A stretch of DNA of 11,085 nucleotides from the NCBI GenBank assembly GCA_019423265.1, contig JAHZBS010000055.1:1-11085 (forward strand), given 5' to 3'. Positions 1-6,193 of the stretch are shown piece after piece (the first letter of the stretch is position 1; every line of letters starts with the position of its first letter). The notes under the pieces are model-generated. The model saw only the letters and a list, made by a program, of their open reading frames with translations. It searched no databases and was not told the origin of the DNA. The stretch comes from Clostridiales bacterium. Lineage in GTDB: Bacteria > Bacillota_A > Clostridia > Lachnospirales > Bianqueaceae. A program made the translations under genes and the position numbers.

Positions 1-9
1 GACGATCAT

Positions 10-276
10 CTAGAAAAAAGAATTGCGAAATCCGCTGACAATGGATTTATCCTGAAAGACCGCTTGATATCCCGCCAAGGAAAAATCCACAGGCAAAAGC
101 CAAACCTTTCCCCCCGTCACCGCCTCCGGAGAGCTCAGCGAATTGCTGACAACGATCAGCAGGGGATACCCAACGATGACCAAAATCAGGAATAAAAATA
201 AATAGTTAAAGGTGTACAGCGCCTTATCCTTGGCAATATCGCGCTGCCTCCGTCTCTTGATTGAATTCGTTCCCAC
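10..276 (-). pseudogene. CUT1 carbohydrate ABC transporter permease (YtcP/MalG-like), N-terminal part, interrupted by in-frame TAG
   Basis: This is the second membrane subunit of a sugar importer. It shows a basic N-terminus, one strong membrane segment (about residues 27-46, ending near GYPLLIVVSNSLSSPE) and the periplasmic stretch with LLPVDFSLAGYQAVF, as at the start of YtcP-type permeases of roughly 290 residues. Only 88 residues are open before TAG at 10-12. The three codons visible after the stop read M-I-V, which fits the usual FY-x-IVG continuation. A Tyr codon changed to TAG therefore explains the break better than a frameshift. The start is taken as GTG at 274-276, because GGGGGG at 283-288 sits 6 nt upstream; a TTG at 292-294 would extend it by six residues but has no good ribosome site. 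It begins 11 nt after the first permease gene. The rest of the gene lies outside the window. A sequencing error is an alternative to a real nonsense mutation. Confidence 0.7.
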
Positions 277-282
277 AGTTTT

Positions 283-288
283 CCCCCC
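283..288 (-). promoter_or_regulatory. Ribosome binding site of second permease
   Basis: GGGGGG on the minus strand lies 6 nt before GTG 276 and overlaps the TAG stop of the upstream permease gene. It decides the start in favour of GTG over the upstream TTG and suggests translational coupling. Confidence 0.55.
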
Positions 289-1247
289 TACCAAAGGCTA
301 TTCTCGGACACTCTCGCCGCAATACCGTTCACTATAAGAAGCAAAATAAATCCAATGACCGATTTAAACAGGCCGATGGCCGTCGCATACCCTTGGTCCG
401 GGATCGTCGCCGTCATCCCCACTTTATAGACATAGGTGTCGATGACCTCGGAATACATGGTGTTTCCGTTATTCTGAAGAAGCAAAATCTTTTCAAATCC
501 CGTGTTGAGAATTCCGCCCATGGACATGATGAGCATCGTCGTCGCCGTGGGAATTAGCGCGGGAAAATCAATGTGCAAAATCCGCTGGAACCGGCTTGCG
601 CCATCGATGATCGCGGCTTCATGGAGTTCCGGCGACACGGAGGCGAGGATGGATATATACAGAATGGAAGAGAAACCCATCCCTTGCCATATCCCCGACC
701 ACACCATAATATGTGGAAAGGATCTTGCATTTAGGAAGATGTCCGTCAACTGTCCCCTGCTCCTGCTGATGAGCTGGCCTAAAAATCCAATTCGCGGGTT
801 GAAGAACTGAAACAGCATACCACACAGGACCACTGTGGAAATAAAATAGGGGAGGTATGTCAACATCTGCACTGTTTTTTTAAAATATCGGTTTCGAACG
901 CAGTTCAACGACAGCGCCAGAATAATCGGCATAGGAAACCCGGCCACTAAGGAGTAGACGCTGAGCATCAGCGTATTTCGGATAAGGTTCCAAAATCGAG
1001 GATATCGGACAAACCTGATAAAATTGCGAAATCCGATCCACTCACTGTCCCAGATTCCCAGATTAAAATTATAATTCTTAAATGCGATGACCGCTCCCAC
1101 CATGGGCGCGTAGGCAAACACCAGGATAAAAGCCAACGGCACCAGGAGCATAATAAAAAGTTGATAATGAAGCTTTAGCCTGACGCCCAGCCGCCGCTTC
1201 GCTCCATTTTCCACTGATACGCCTTTCGGCGTAAAAGCTGTTTTCAC
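288..1247 (-). CDS. CUT1 carbohydrate ABC transporter permease (LplB family)
   Basis: This is an inner-membrane permease subunit that should pair with the next gene product and an external ATPase and binding protein to import an oligosaccharide. The protein has 319 residues, normal for the family. Hydrophobic segments are seen near residues 30-55, 92-115, 125-147, 180-205, 231-250 and 288-311. The ATPase-docking EAA loop is clear at 210-218 (EAAIIDGAS). The N-terminal LVPLAFILVFAYAPM segment and the ITFKNY-like AFKNYNF are typical of LplB/YtcO-type subunits. The start is GTG at 1245-1247, which overlaps the TGA of the GH78 gene as GTGA; AGGAGG at 1255-1260 lies 7 nt upstream. It ends with TAG (288-290). 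Its place directly behind a cytoplasmic glycosidase suggests that the imported sugar is that enzyme's substrate. The family is certain; the substrate is not. Confidence 0.93.
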   Translation of the reverse strand: MKTAFTPKGVSVENGAKRRLGVRLKLHYQLFIMLLVPLAFILVFAYAPMVGAVIAFKNYNFNLGIWDSEWIGFRNFIRFVRYPRFWNLIRNTLMLSVYSLVAGFPMPIILALSLNCVRNRYFKKTVQMLTYLPYFISTVVLCGMLFQFFNPRIGFLGQLISRSRGQLTDIFLNARSFPHIMVWSGIWQGMGFSSILYISILASVSPELHEAAIIDGASRFQRILHIDFPALIPTATTMLIMSMGGILNTGFEKILLLQNNGNTMYSEVIDTYVYKVGMTATIPDQGYATAIGLFKSVIGFILLLIVNGIAARVSENSLW

Positions 1248-3595
1248 ACGGTTCCCTCCTCATACATCTCTGACATTGGAAAGTCAAAGCATAGGTGCAA
1301 TTCCTCTGTGACAGTATCATATTCTTGCCCCGGGAGCGCGACGTGGACCGGCATTTTGCGGGGAAACCGATACCAGAACTCCGCTCTGTACACCATTCCC
1401 TCCCGCACAATTGTGCGGCGGGCATATATCGGCCCCTGCGCTGTGCAAATGGTGGCTTCCATACCGCCGAGGTCAAATTCACAGGGCGCGATCAAAATGG
1501 CCGCAAACCCTGGCGTTGCGGGGCGGACGCCCAGTGAACACCGGATAAATTCTATGACGGGTAGACCGCTCCAGCCGTGGCACTCACTCCGCTGCGTCAC
1601 CGGATCCTCCGGCCAGGTTGTCACGTGACAGGCCAGGAGCTTCTTCCACGAATTCCATATGAATCCTGAGTAGGGATAGACGCCAGCTTTTTCAAACGCG
1701 CGAAATAGATAATAGGTCATGGAGTAGGAGCAGGTTAAGAGCTTCGGATTGCGAACGCATGCCATCATTATATCCTTGGCCCTCTGCCCTTCCACACACT
1801 CGGACAAGACCGCCCATAGCTGCCCGTGCTGACTAAAACGTGTATCGCCAGGTTTTGTCAGGTATAACCCCGTTTCCGGGTCTACAGCGTGCCGATTGAT
1901 TGCGCAGATAAGCTGTTGATGACGTTTTTTCAAACGCAAAGCCAGATCCGGTAAGTCCAAGCTCTTGCATATGTGGGCTGCTGTCAGAAGTCCATAGGCA
2001 TAAAGTTGGCTGTAGAGAAAGCAATAGGGTTCACCCTCGCCCGTTGGACTTCCATAGTTCTCCATCCAGCCGTCAACCCAGTCAATGAATTCCCAGTATC
2101 CCAGGTGTCGGACCAATCCTGTTCTCTGACACAGGCGCTCATGGAAATACTGCAAGATGCCCAGGACCGTGGGCAGATATCGCTCCAGAATTCCCTTATC
2201 TCCATAGCGCTCGTAATGGCGCGCTATAAGATCAATGTAATAAATGGAAAAGGCGGGGATGATCTGGACAAAGGAAGCCGGATAATTGCAGGTCACCATC
2301 CCGTCTGGCCGCTGCGATGAGTGAAAGTCCAGCAGCGCTTTTCGTGTCAGGCGGTCATCCCGGGAAAGGCAGCCGGCGATCTCGGATTCAATGAGCGTAT
2401 CCATCAAATATTGCATTTGCTCATAATACGGGCAATCCTCATAGGTCTCATGTATGCACCGCTCCAGCGTCCGCACGCTGATATCCCACATCCCCTGTAT
2501 CTGCGGCTCATCGGCTCGGAATTTCGTCTCTATCGCCAGGGGATACCCTGTCATGCGAAAGAGGGCTTGCTTTAGAACAAGGGATTGGCCCTCTGTCCGG
2601 ATGGAGATCTTCAAATAGCGGAAGGTTCGAAAGAAAAACGGCTCATACCACTGGTCCCCATCTCCCTTCCAGTATACGTCTGTCTCCCCGTATAAATCCC
2701 CGTGGAGGAAATCCGTCCGGTCTCCCTTCCGGATTTCTCCTGTCGCAGGGTCTCTATCCCCATAGCACTCACTGTACAATAGCTGAATCCGGCTATCTCT
2801 TCCGCCCTCCATCCGGAACCGCACATAGCTTGTCACCAGCTCCCCCATGTCCAGTATAACCTGGCACTGCGTGTGAGGTGCGATCTCCACGGCTTGGTCT
2901 TCCAACAATGGGCTAAAATCCATCTGTCCCTCACAGGACCGCCATGCGATGGGGGCGACCGCCCTTTCATACAGCTGGGGAATCGTTCTTTTCGTCAGCT
3001 GCCAACCGCTCACGACGCCATAGGGGGTTACTCCATCCCCGGCGCCAACACAGACCGCCCTTTCCCACTGGCTATCCTCGAAGCTCGGCCTCTCCCAGCC
3101 CGACAAAGCATTTCTGCCATCCACCTCCTCCATATCACCTGCATACCGGCTTTGGATGGAGTGTACAAAGGTGTAGGCAGGATCCAAGCTTGTTTTCCAG
3201 CTTTCATCCGTATCAAAGCGAACCTCCGATTCCCCTTGCAGAAAAAATCCCCCTCTGCTGTTGCTCATAAGCGACACAGGCCCTGTCTCAAAGGTAACGG
3301 CTTTTCGATCGTCAGGTGGAAACCGCAGAACATACGCGGCTAAAACATTTTCCCCCGATGTAAGATACCGGCTTATATCGAACGTCTCATAATATTGGCG
3401 ATAGCGGTCTCCTTTTAACGGGCCGTTGCCTACATACATGCCATTGACGTAAAGTTTGTACCGGCTGTCAGCGGAAACGGATATTCTGGCTGTCTCAGGC
3501 GGCTGATCAAAGTGTATGCGCTTTCGAAACATCAGAGCCGCCTTCTCATGGGGGTCCGCGTCACGGTGATAGATCCATTTGGCTCTCCATATCAT
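1244..3595 (-). CDS. GH78-type alpha-L-rhamnosidase-like glycoside hydrolase
   Basis: This 783-residue protein has no signal peptide, so it should act in the cytoplasm on imported oligosaccharides. Residues 1-90 form the rhamnosidase-type N-terminal beta domain (AKWIYH near the start, YKLYVNGMYVGNGPLKGDR at 46-64). A second beta domain follows (about 220-350, with ILDMGELVTSYVRF). The (alpha/alpha)6 barrel begins near 360, and a C-terminal beta domain runs from about 690. The catalytic-region motif is EDCPYYEQMQYLMDT at 386-400, with E392 the likely general acid. SECHGWSGLP at 670-679 matches the region around the usual HAWS motif. This differs from the classical DCPQRDERLGWTGD, so the assignment is GH78-like rather than a proven rhamnosidase. 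The start is ATG 3593-3595, with AGGAGGAGGG just upstream, rather than an ATG 17 codons earlier that lies in the operator. Its end overlaps the permease start by 4 nt. Confidence 0.85.
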   Translation of the reverse strand: MIWRAKWIYHRDADPHEKAALMFRKRIHFDQPPETARISVSADSRYKLYVNGMYVGNGPLKGDRYRQYYETFDISRYLTSGENVLAAYVLRFPPDDRKAVTFETGPVSLMSNSRGGFFLQGESEVRFDTDESWKTSLDPAYTFVHSIQSRYAGDMEEVDGRNALSGWERPSFEDSQWERAVCVGAGDGVTPYGVVSGWQLTKRTIPQLYERAVAPIAWRSCEGQMDFSPLLEDQAVEIAPHTQCQVILDMGELVTSYVRFRMEGGRDSRIQLLYSECYGDRDPATGEIRKGDRTDFLHGDLYGETDVYWKGDGDQWYEPFFFRTFRYLKISIRTEGQSLVLKQALFRMTGYPLAIETKFRADEPQIQGMWDISVRTLERCIHETYEDCPYYEQMQYLMDTLIESEIAGCLSRDDRLTRKALLDFHSSQRPDGMVTCNYPASFVQIIPAFSIYYIDLIARHYERYGDKGILERYLPTVLGILQYFHERLCQRTGLVRHLGYWEFIDWVDGWMENYGSPTGEGEPYCFLYSQLYAYGLLTAAHICKSLDLPDLALRLKKRHQQLICAINRHAVDPETGLYLTKPGDTRFSQHGQLWAVLSECVEGQRAKDIMMACVRNPKLLTCSYSMTYYLFRAFEKAGVYPYSGFIWNSWKKLLACHVTTWPEDPVTQRSECHGWSGLPVIEFIRCSLGVRPATPGFAAILIAPCEFDLGGMEATICTAQGPIYARRTIVREGMVYRAEFWYRFPRKMPVHVALPGQEYDTVTEELHLCFDFPMSEMYEEGTV

Positions 3596-3600
3596 GGCTT

Positions 3601-3610
3601 CCCTCCTCCT
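3601..3610 (-). promoter_or_regulatory. Ribosome binding site of GH78 gene
   Basis: AGGAGGAGGG on the minus strand lies 5 nt before ATG 3595. It fixes the start downstream of the operator palindrome. Confidence 0.8.
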
Positions 3611-3616
3611 ATTACT

Positions 3617-3642
3617 GCGAAATGTTATCGCTAACATTTCGC
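3617..3642 (-). promoter_or_regulatory. LacI-type operator O1 in the GH78 leader, perfect 11-bp inverted repeat
   Basis: The arms GCGAAATGTTA and TAACATTTCGC are perfect inverted repeats around 4 nt. The inner 14 bp (3623-3636) read TGTTATCGCTAACA, a typical LacI-family operator with a central CG. The site is between the stop of the repressor gene and the ribosome site of the GH78 gene. Its core differs from the operator at 4791-4804 at only one position. It should be the main repression site for the GH78-permease operon, acting at a local promoter or as a roadblock to read-through from the repressor gene. Confidence 0.85.
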
Positions 3643-3647
3643 GCAAA

Positions 3648-3653
3648 AATATA
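3648..3653 (-). promoter_or_regulatory. Weak candidate -10 for the GH78 operon
   Basis: TATATT on the minus strand is 5 nt upstream of the operator arm, so O1 would cover the transcription start. No convincing -35 hexamer is found 16-18 nt upstream (GC-rich end of the repressor gene). This is therefore a weak call; read-through from the repressor promoter is the alternative. Confidence 0.3.
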
Positions 3654-3665
3654 TCCTTTCCTGTA

Positions 3666-4727
3666 CTAACGCGCCTTCACTGACCCTCGTTTTAGAACCT
3701 CTGGCGTTACGACTGCCTTTTTCGTTGTCCTCTTATCTGTCAGACAGTCGTGTAAAACGTTGAAACACGCTCTGCCCACCGCATAGGGCCGTATCGAAAC
3801 GGTGGTCAGTCCCGGCTCGGTAATTTCCCCTACATAGCTGCCATCGTGACCGATAATGGAAATATCCTCCGGGACCCGCAGTCCCTCCGTGACCGCGGCG
3901 TTGATAGCGCCCACTGCGATCATATCATTTGCACAGCTGATGGCAGTCGGAAGCTTTGTCGCAGTGCGGATGAGCTCTTTCATGGCCCGGAAACCGCCTT
4001 CCACCGTATCCACGCATTTCACGATCCATTCCTCACGCACTCTCTTCCCGCAAGCTTTCATTCCATCTAAAAATCCCTGGTATCGCTCCCCCCATATCCC
4101 CTTGTCTGTGACCACGTGTGAGATATATCCAATATCCTCATGATTACAGGTGTGCAAATACTCTATCGCCATCCTGCCGCCCATCCGGTATTCGATATTG
4201 ACAAGGCCGCTCACATAGTCCATATGGTGGTCCCCCAGGGTAATGACTGGAATGGGATTTTGTTTTGCCGCAATCTTCTCAAATTCATGGTCGAATGCCT
4301 GCATCTGCTCAACTGTATGAAGGATGGTCGTATTGTCATCTTTGCTATCTCGAAACTCTACGGATAGGATGATCATGCCATCCACACATTTATTATACAG
4401 CGTATTGATACTTTTCAGCGTGCTGTCCAGACCAGTGGCAGCCGACATGATAATATCGTATCCGTGCTTCTCCGCCTCCTGAATGATTGCGGATAAAAAG
4501 ACGCTATATAGCGGATTCTCTATATGGGTTAAAAGAACGCCGATGGTATGGGTTTGATTGGTAACCAAACTTCGGGCCAACAAATTGGGCTGATAGTCCA
4601 GCCGTTTTGCCGCCTCCAACACTCTTTCCCTCGTCTTGTCCGATACTGCCCTGGAGTCATTCATAACACGGGAAACTGTCATCGTGGAGACGCCGGCTAA
4701 TCTTGCCACATCGTTAATGGTTGCCAT
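3666..4727 (-). CDS. LacI-family transcriptional regulator (local sugar operon repressor)
   Basis: This 353-residue regulator has a LacI helix-turn-helix at residues 3-22 (TINDVARLAGVSTMTVSRVMN). The hinge helix is at about 46-54 (YQPNLLARSL), and a periplasmic-binding-like effector domain starts at 61 (TIGVLLTHIENPLYSVF) and ends with DISIIGHDG (288-296), LTTVSIRP and LKRGS. The loop between DGMIILS and IPVITLGD (about 123-158) is longer than usual for the family. Start ATG 4725-4727 is preceded by AGAGG. The gene has its own strong promoter and an operator over its start of transcription, and a second near-identical operator lies right behind the gene, so it most likely represses itself and the GH78/transporter genes until a sugar inducer binds. 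It ends with TAG, and no terminator separates it from the GH78 gene. Confidence 0.93.
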   Translation of the reverse strand: MATINDVARLAGVSTMTVSRVMNDSRAVSDKTRERVLEAAKRLDYQPNLLARSLVTNQTHTIGVLLTHIENPLYSVFLSAIIQEAEKHGYDIIMSAATGLDSTLKSINTLYNKCVDGMIILSVEFRDSKDDNTTILHTVEQMQAFDHEFEKIAAKQNPIPVITLGDHHMDYVSGLVNIEYRMGGRMAIEYLHTCNHEDIGYISHVVTDKGIWGERYQGFLDGMKACGKRVREEWIVKCVDTVEGGFRAMKELIRTATKLPTAISCANDMIAVGAINAAVTEGLRVPEDISIIGHDGSYVGEITEPGLTTVSIRPYAVGRACFNVLHDCLTDKRTTKKAVVTPEVLKRGSVKAR

Positions 4728-4790
4728 CTTGGATTCCTCTTTCTTGAGTTACTGGGTTAAATAGACAAATCTTTGTGACTTGTTTAATAT

Positions 4791-4804
4791 TGTTATCGTT
4801 AACA
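4791..4804 (-). promoter_or_regulatory. LacI-type operator O2 at the regulator promoter
   Basis: TGTTATCGTTAACA on the plus strand is a 14-bp near-palindrome with central CG and TGTTA/TAACA half-sites, one base different from the O1 core. It begins 8 nt downstream of the -10 box, so bound repressor would cover about +1 to +15. This geometry fits autorepression. Confidence 0.82.
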
Positions 4805-4811
4805 TGTATAG

Positions 4812-4840
4812 ATCATACCACCACTTTTTATATTTGTCAA
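4812..4840 (-). promoter_or_regulatory. Promoter of the LacI-family regulator
   Basis: On the minus strand, TTGACA (4835-4840) and TATGAT (4812-4817) are separated by exactly 17 nt. The -35 is full consensus and the -10 has five of six bases. Upstream sequence to about 4870 is strongly AT-rich and could serve as an UP element. This is a sigma-A-type housekeeping promoter. Confidence 0.9.
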
Positions 4841-4918
4841 TAGATTTCCATAATATTTATATTCGATAATCGGCAGTGTGTGCTGGTGCGGAACATTCTC
4901 AATCCAAGCAAGTTTCCC

Positions 4919-4959
4919 CATAACAAAAGCGGCATTCCCCTCCCTGGAGCATACCGCTT
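4919..4959 (-). terminator. Intrinsic terminator downstream of the Rpn gene
   Basis: On the minus strand, AAGCGGTATGCTCC and GGGGAATGCCGCTT can pair over 14 positions with one mismatch and two G-U pairs around the loop AGGGA. The tail TTGTTAT is short and not very T-rich. It lies 66-108 nt after the Rpn stop and before the regulator promoter. A smaller perfect 6-bp hairpin (GTGATT/AATCAC, 4965-4979) lies between. The rest of this 297-nt gap holds the regulator promoter and operator O2; I see no small gene in it. Confidence 0.6.
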
Positions 4960-5024
4960 CTGCTGTGATTAAAAATCACTGATACCGAAAAGGCCTCTCC
5001 GGCGCACCTATTATCGCTGGGCGC

Positions 5025-5408
5025 TCAACTGTCAAGGGCTTTACCTCGGTCCTCTATAATTCTCTGGGCAATCTGCTCCACACTCTCCCCCTCCTGCTGG
5101 CTCAACAGCGCGATGACAGACTGTACCTCATTTTCCTCCATGCCAAGCAGCTTTGCAATCTGCTCAGTATCAAAATTCTCGGCGCACATCTCCTTGACAG
5201 CTGAGATTCGCTGCCCCCATAGGCCGATCTCTTTGCCGATCTCTTTGCCAATTTCCTTGCCCATCTCTTTACCGATCTCCATCCCCATCTCTTTACCGAT
5301 TTCCATCCCCATCTCTTCGCCCATCTTAATCCCCATCTCTTTGCCCATCTCCATCCCCATCTCAATCCCAATTGCTCTTCCCTCGTGCAATAACCACTCC
5401 ATGTGCAT
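5025..5408 (-). CDS. Putative internally translated C-terminal Rpn product (RpnS-like inhibitor)
   Basis: Inside the Rpn gene an in-frame ATG (Met209, 5406-5408) is preceded by GGAGG (5417-5421) with an 8-nt gap, a better ribosome site than that of the full gene. The product would be 127 residues: a short lead (MHMEWLLHEG), the four-residue repeat helix and the C-terminal helical domain, without the nuclease core. In E. coli, Rpn genes are known to produce such a separately translated short C-terminal protein that dimerises through the repeat helix and blocks the toxic full-length nuclease. Applying this here is an inference from the internal ribosome site and the matching architecture. No clear internal promoter was found, so it may be translated from the full mRNA. 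Confidence 0.5.
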   Translation of the reverse strand: MHMEWLLHEGRAIGIEMGMEMGKEMGIKMGEEMGMEIGKEMGMEIGKEMGKEIGKEIGKEIGLWGQRISAVKEMCAENFDTEQIAKLLGMEENEVQSVIALLSQQEGESVEQIAQRIIEDRGKALDS

Positions 5409-6032
5409 AACTCTATCCTCCATTTCCTGAGTCTGCTTAAGCTTTGATACAAGACGGTGGATGCTCCTAACCGCCGGGTCGTCCCCTGCTTCCTCCTCTG
5501 TACTATTCTCCACATACCGCAGGAACCGGATCAGCGTCGGGCTGGCGCTATCTTCCCTCGTCCCTCTAGTGTTAAGAAAGATCTTAACGCTCTCATCTCC
5601 CAAACCCTTCTCCGTTTCGACACATCGATTCACAAACGTGTACCGGTATCGGCCCTCCCCAAAAAGGTCAAACCGAGTGATAAAGATGACATACGTTTTG
5701 GGCAGCTTTCCATAGTCTATGGATTTTCCGCTAAGCAATCCCGAAACATCTAACATTCCCTGATAGTATCGGGCCCGCTTCGCCAGATCCCCTTTTTTAG
5801 CAGTCTGCATCTCTACATTATACACGCCCCCTTTCTCATCCTGCGCGTACACATCCAGCCGAATCGACTTATACCCCGGCAAATTTCGAAAGCTTTTTTC
5901 CACCTGATGATACTCCACCGCAACAAGATCCCGTTCCAGAATGATTTTGAGTACCGCTTGACAAAAATCCTTCTGCTGCAACAGCGCGCTGAACAAAAGA
6001 TCGTTGGACAAATTTAAGTTATCAAGATGCAT
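5025..6032 (-). CDS. Rpn-family PD-(D/E)XK nuclease with four-residue repeats (recombination-promoting nuclease/putative transposase)
   Basis: This 335-residue protein opens with NLSNDLLFSALLQQKDF, the usual beginning of the Rpn/PDDEXK transposase-like family. The nuclease core shows D60 (IRLDVYAQD) and E74-x-Q76 (VYNVEMQT), the expected metal-binding residues. Further core stretches are YVIFITRFDLFG (114-125) and the helix before 200. Residues about 219-270 are tandem four-residue units of the form [MI]G[KME]E, followed by a short helical domain (271-335, with EQIAKLLGMEENEVQSVI). Such repeats are a known variable feature of Rpn proteins. E. coli members nick DNA, promote RecA-independent recombination and act as toxic anti-phage proteins. 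Start ATG 6030-6032 follows GGGGGA. It forms its own transcription unit between two sugar loci. The target here is unknown. Confidence 0.88.
   Translation of the reverse strand: MHLDNLNLSNDLLFSALLQQKDFCQAVLKIILERDLVAVEYHQVEKSFRNLPGYKSIRLDVYAQDEKGGVYNVEMQTAKKGDLAKRARYYQGMLDVSGLLSGKSIDYGKLPKTYVIFITRFDLFGEGRYRYTFVNRCVETEKGLGDESVKIFLNTRGTREDSASPTLIRFLRYVENSTEEEAGDDPAVRSIHRLVSKLKQTQEMEDRVMHMEWLLHEGRAIGIEMGMEMGKEMGIKMGEEMGMEIGKEMGMEIGKEMGKEIGKEIGKEIGLWGQRISAVKEMCAENFDTEQIAKLLGMEENEVQSVIALLSQQEGESVEQIAQRIIEDRGKALDS
5224..5379 (-). repeat. 12-bp tandem repeat array inside the Rpn gene
   Basis: Thirteen 12-bp units of the type CCCATCTCTTTG (plus strand), with substitutions mainly at the third base and in the last three bases, encode the four-residue units. 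The unit length is a multiple of three, so slippage would change copy number without breaking the frame. Confidence 0.9.
5417..5421 (-). promoter_or_regulatory. Internal Shine-Dalgarno within the Rpn gene
   Basis: GGAGG on the minus strand is 8 nt before the in-frame ATG of Met209, immediately upstream of the repeat array. It would support separate translation of the C-terminal part. Confidence 0.5.
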
Positions 6033-6127
6033 GGTATCGTAGTCCCCCTATTTTCCTTATGTTGACTACCTCCACACTTGTCATATACGGCCGCATAAAA
6101 CCACATTCCTCGAACGTTCTAGACACA

Positions 6128-6156
6128 GTATAGCACAGAACGCAAGCCTACTCCAG
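6128..6156 (-). promoter_or_regulatory. Candidate promoter of the Rpn gene
   Basis: TATACT (6128-6133) is preceded by TGC, giving an extended -10. At 17 nt spacing the -35 position (6151-6156, CTGGAG) matches poorly. An inverted repeat (6147-6167) spans the -35 position. The leader to ATG 6032 would be about 90 nt. Confidence 0.45.
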
Positions 6157-6167
6157 AACATAGTAGG
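6147..6167. repeat. Inverted repeat over the -35 region of the Rpn gene
   Basis: CCTACT and AGTAGG are perfect 6-bp arms separated by 9 nt. The pair overlaps the next inverted repeat by 4 bp, so the two cruciforms or hairpins exclude each other. It could be a regulator binding site; no protein is assigned. Confidence 0.5.
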
Positions 6168-6193
6168 TCAAATTTGGGGCAAAAATTGACCTA
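6164..6193. repeat. 12-bp inverted repeat upstream of the Rpn promoter
   Basis: TAGGTCAAATTT and AAAATTGACCTA pair at 11 of 12 positions around 6 nt (GGGGCA). No T-tract follows on either strand, so it is not a normal terminator. It is framed by a 9-bp direct repeat AGAACGCAA at 6137-6145 and 6193-6201. The 318-nt gap between the Rpn and GH42 genes contains this, the Rpn promoter and the GH42 terminator; no gene is supported in it. Confidence 0.6.

Noticed and set aside
10..12. TAG read as a recoded amino acid
   Set aside because: TAG ends the first permease (288-290) and the LacI gene (3666-3668) at family-typical positions, so it works as a normal stop here.
3617..3642. O1 palindrome as a transcription terminator of the LacI gene
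   Set aside because: The stem is AT-rich in its inner half and no T-tract follows on the transcribed strand; the LacI-type core shared with O2 explains it better.
3596..3646. Upstream start for the GH78 gene (17 extra residues)
   Set aside because: The extension would be encoded by the operator palindrome, and the strong AGGAGGAGGG sits right before the downstream ATG.
4965..4979. Small hairpin GTGATT/AATCAC as the Rpn terminator
   Set aside because: Only 6 bp, AT-rich, with no following T-tract; the larger hairpin at 4927-4959 is a better candidate.
5224..5379. Possible CRISPR array
   Set aside because: The units are directly adjacent 12-bp repeats without spacers and encode protein.
5102..5515. 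Other open frames through the Rpn repeat region on both strands (for example 5113-5430 plus)
   Set aside because: The 12-bp period keeps every frame free of stops, giving low-complexity peptides such as PISL repeats. Only the nuclease frame shows family motifs.
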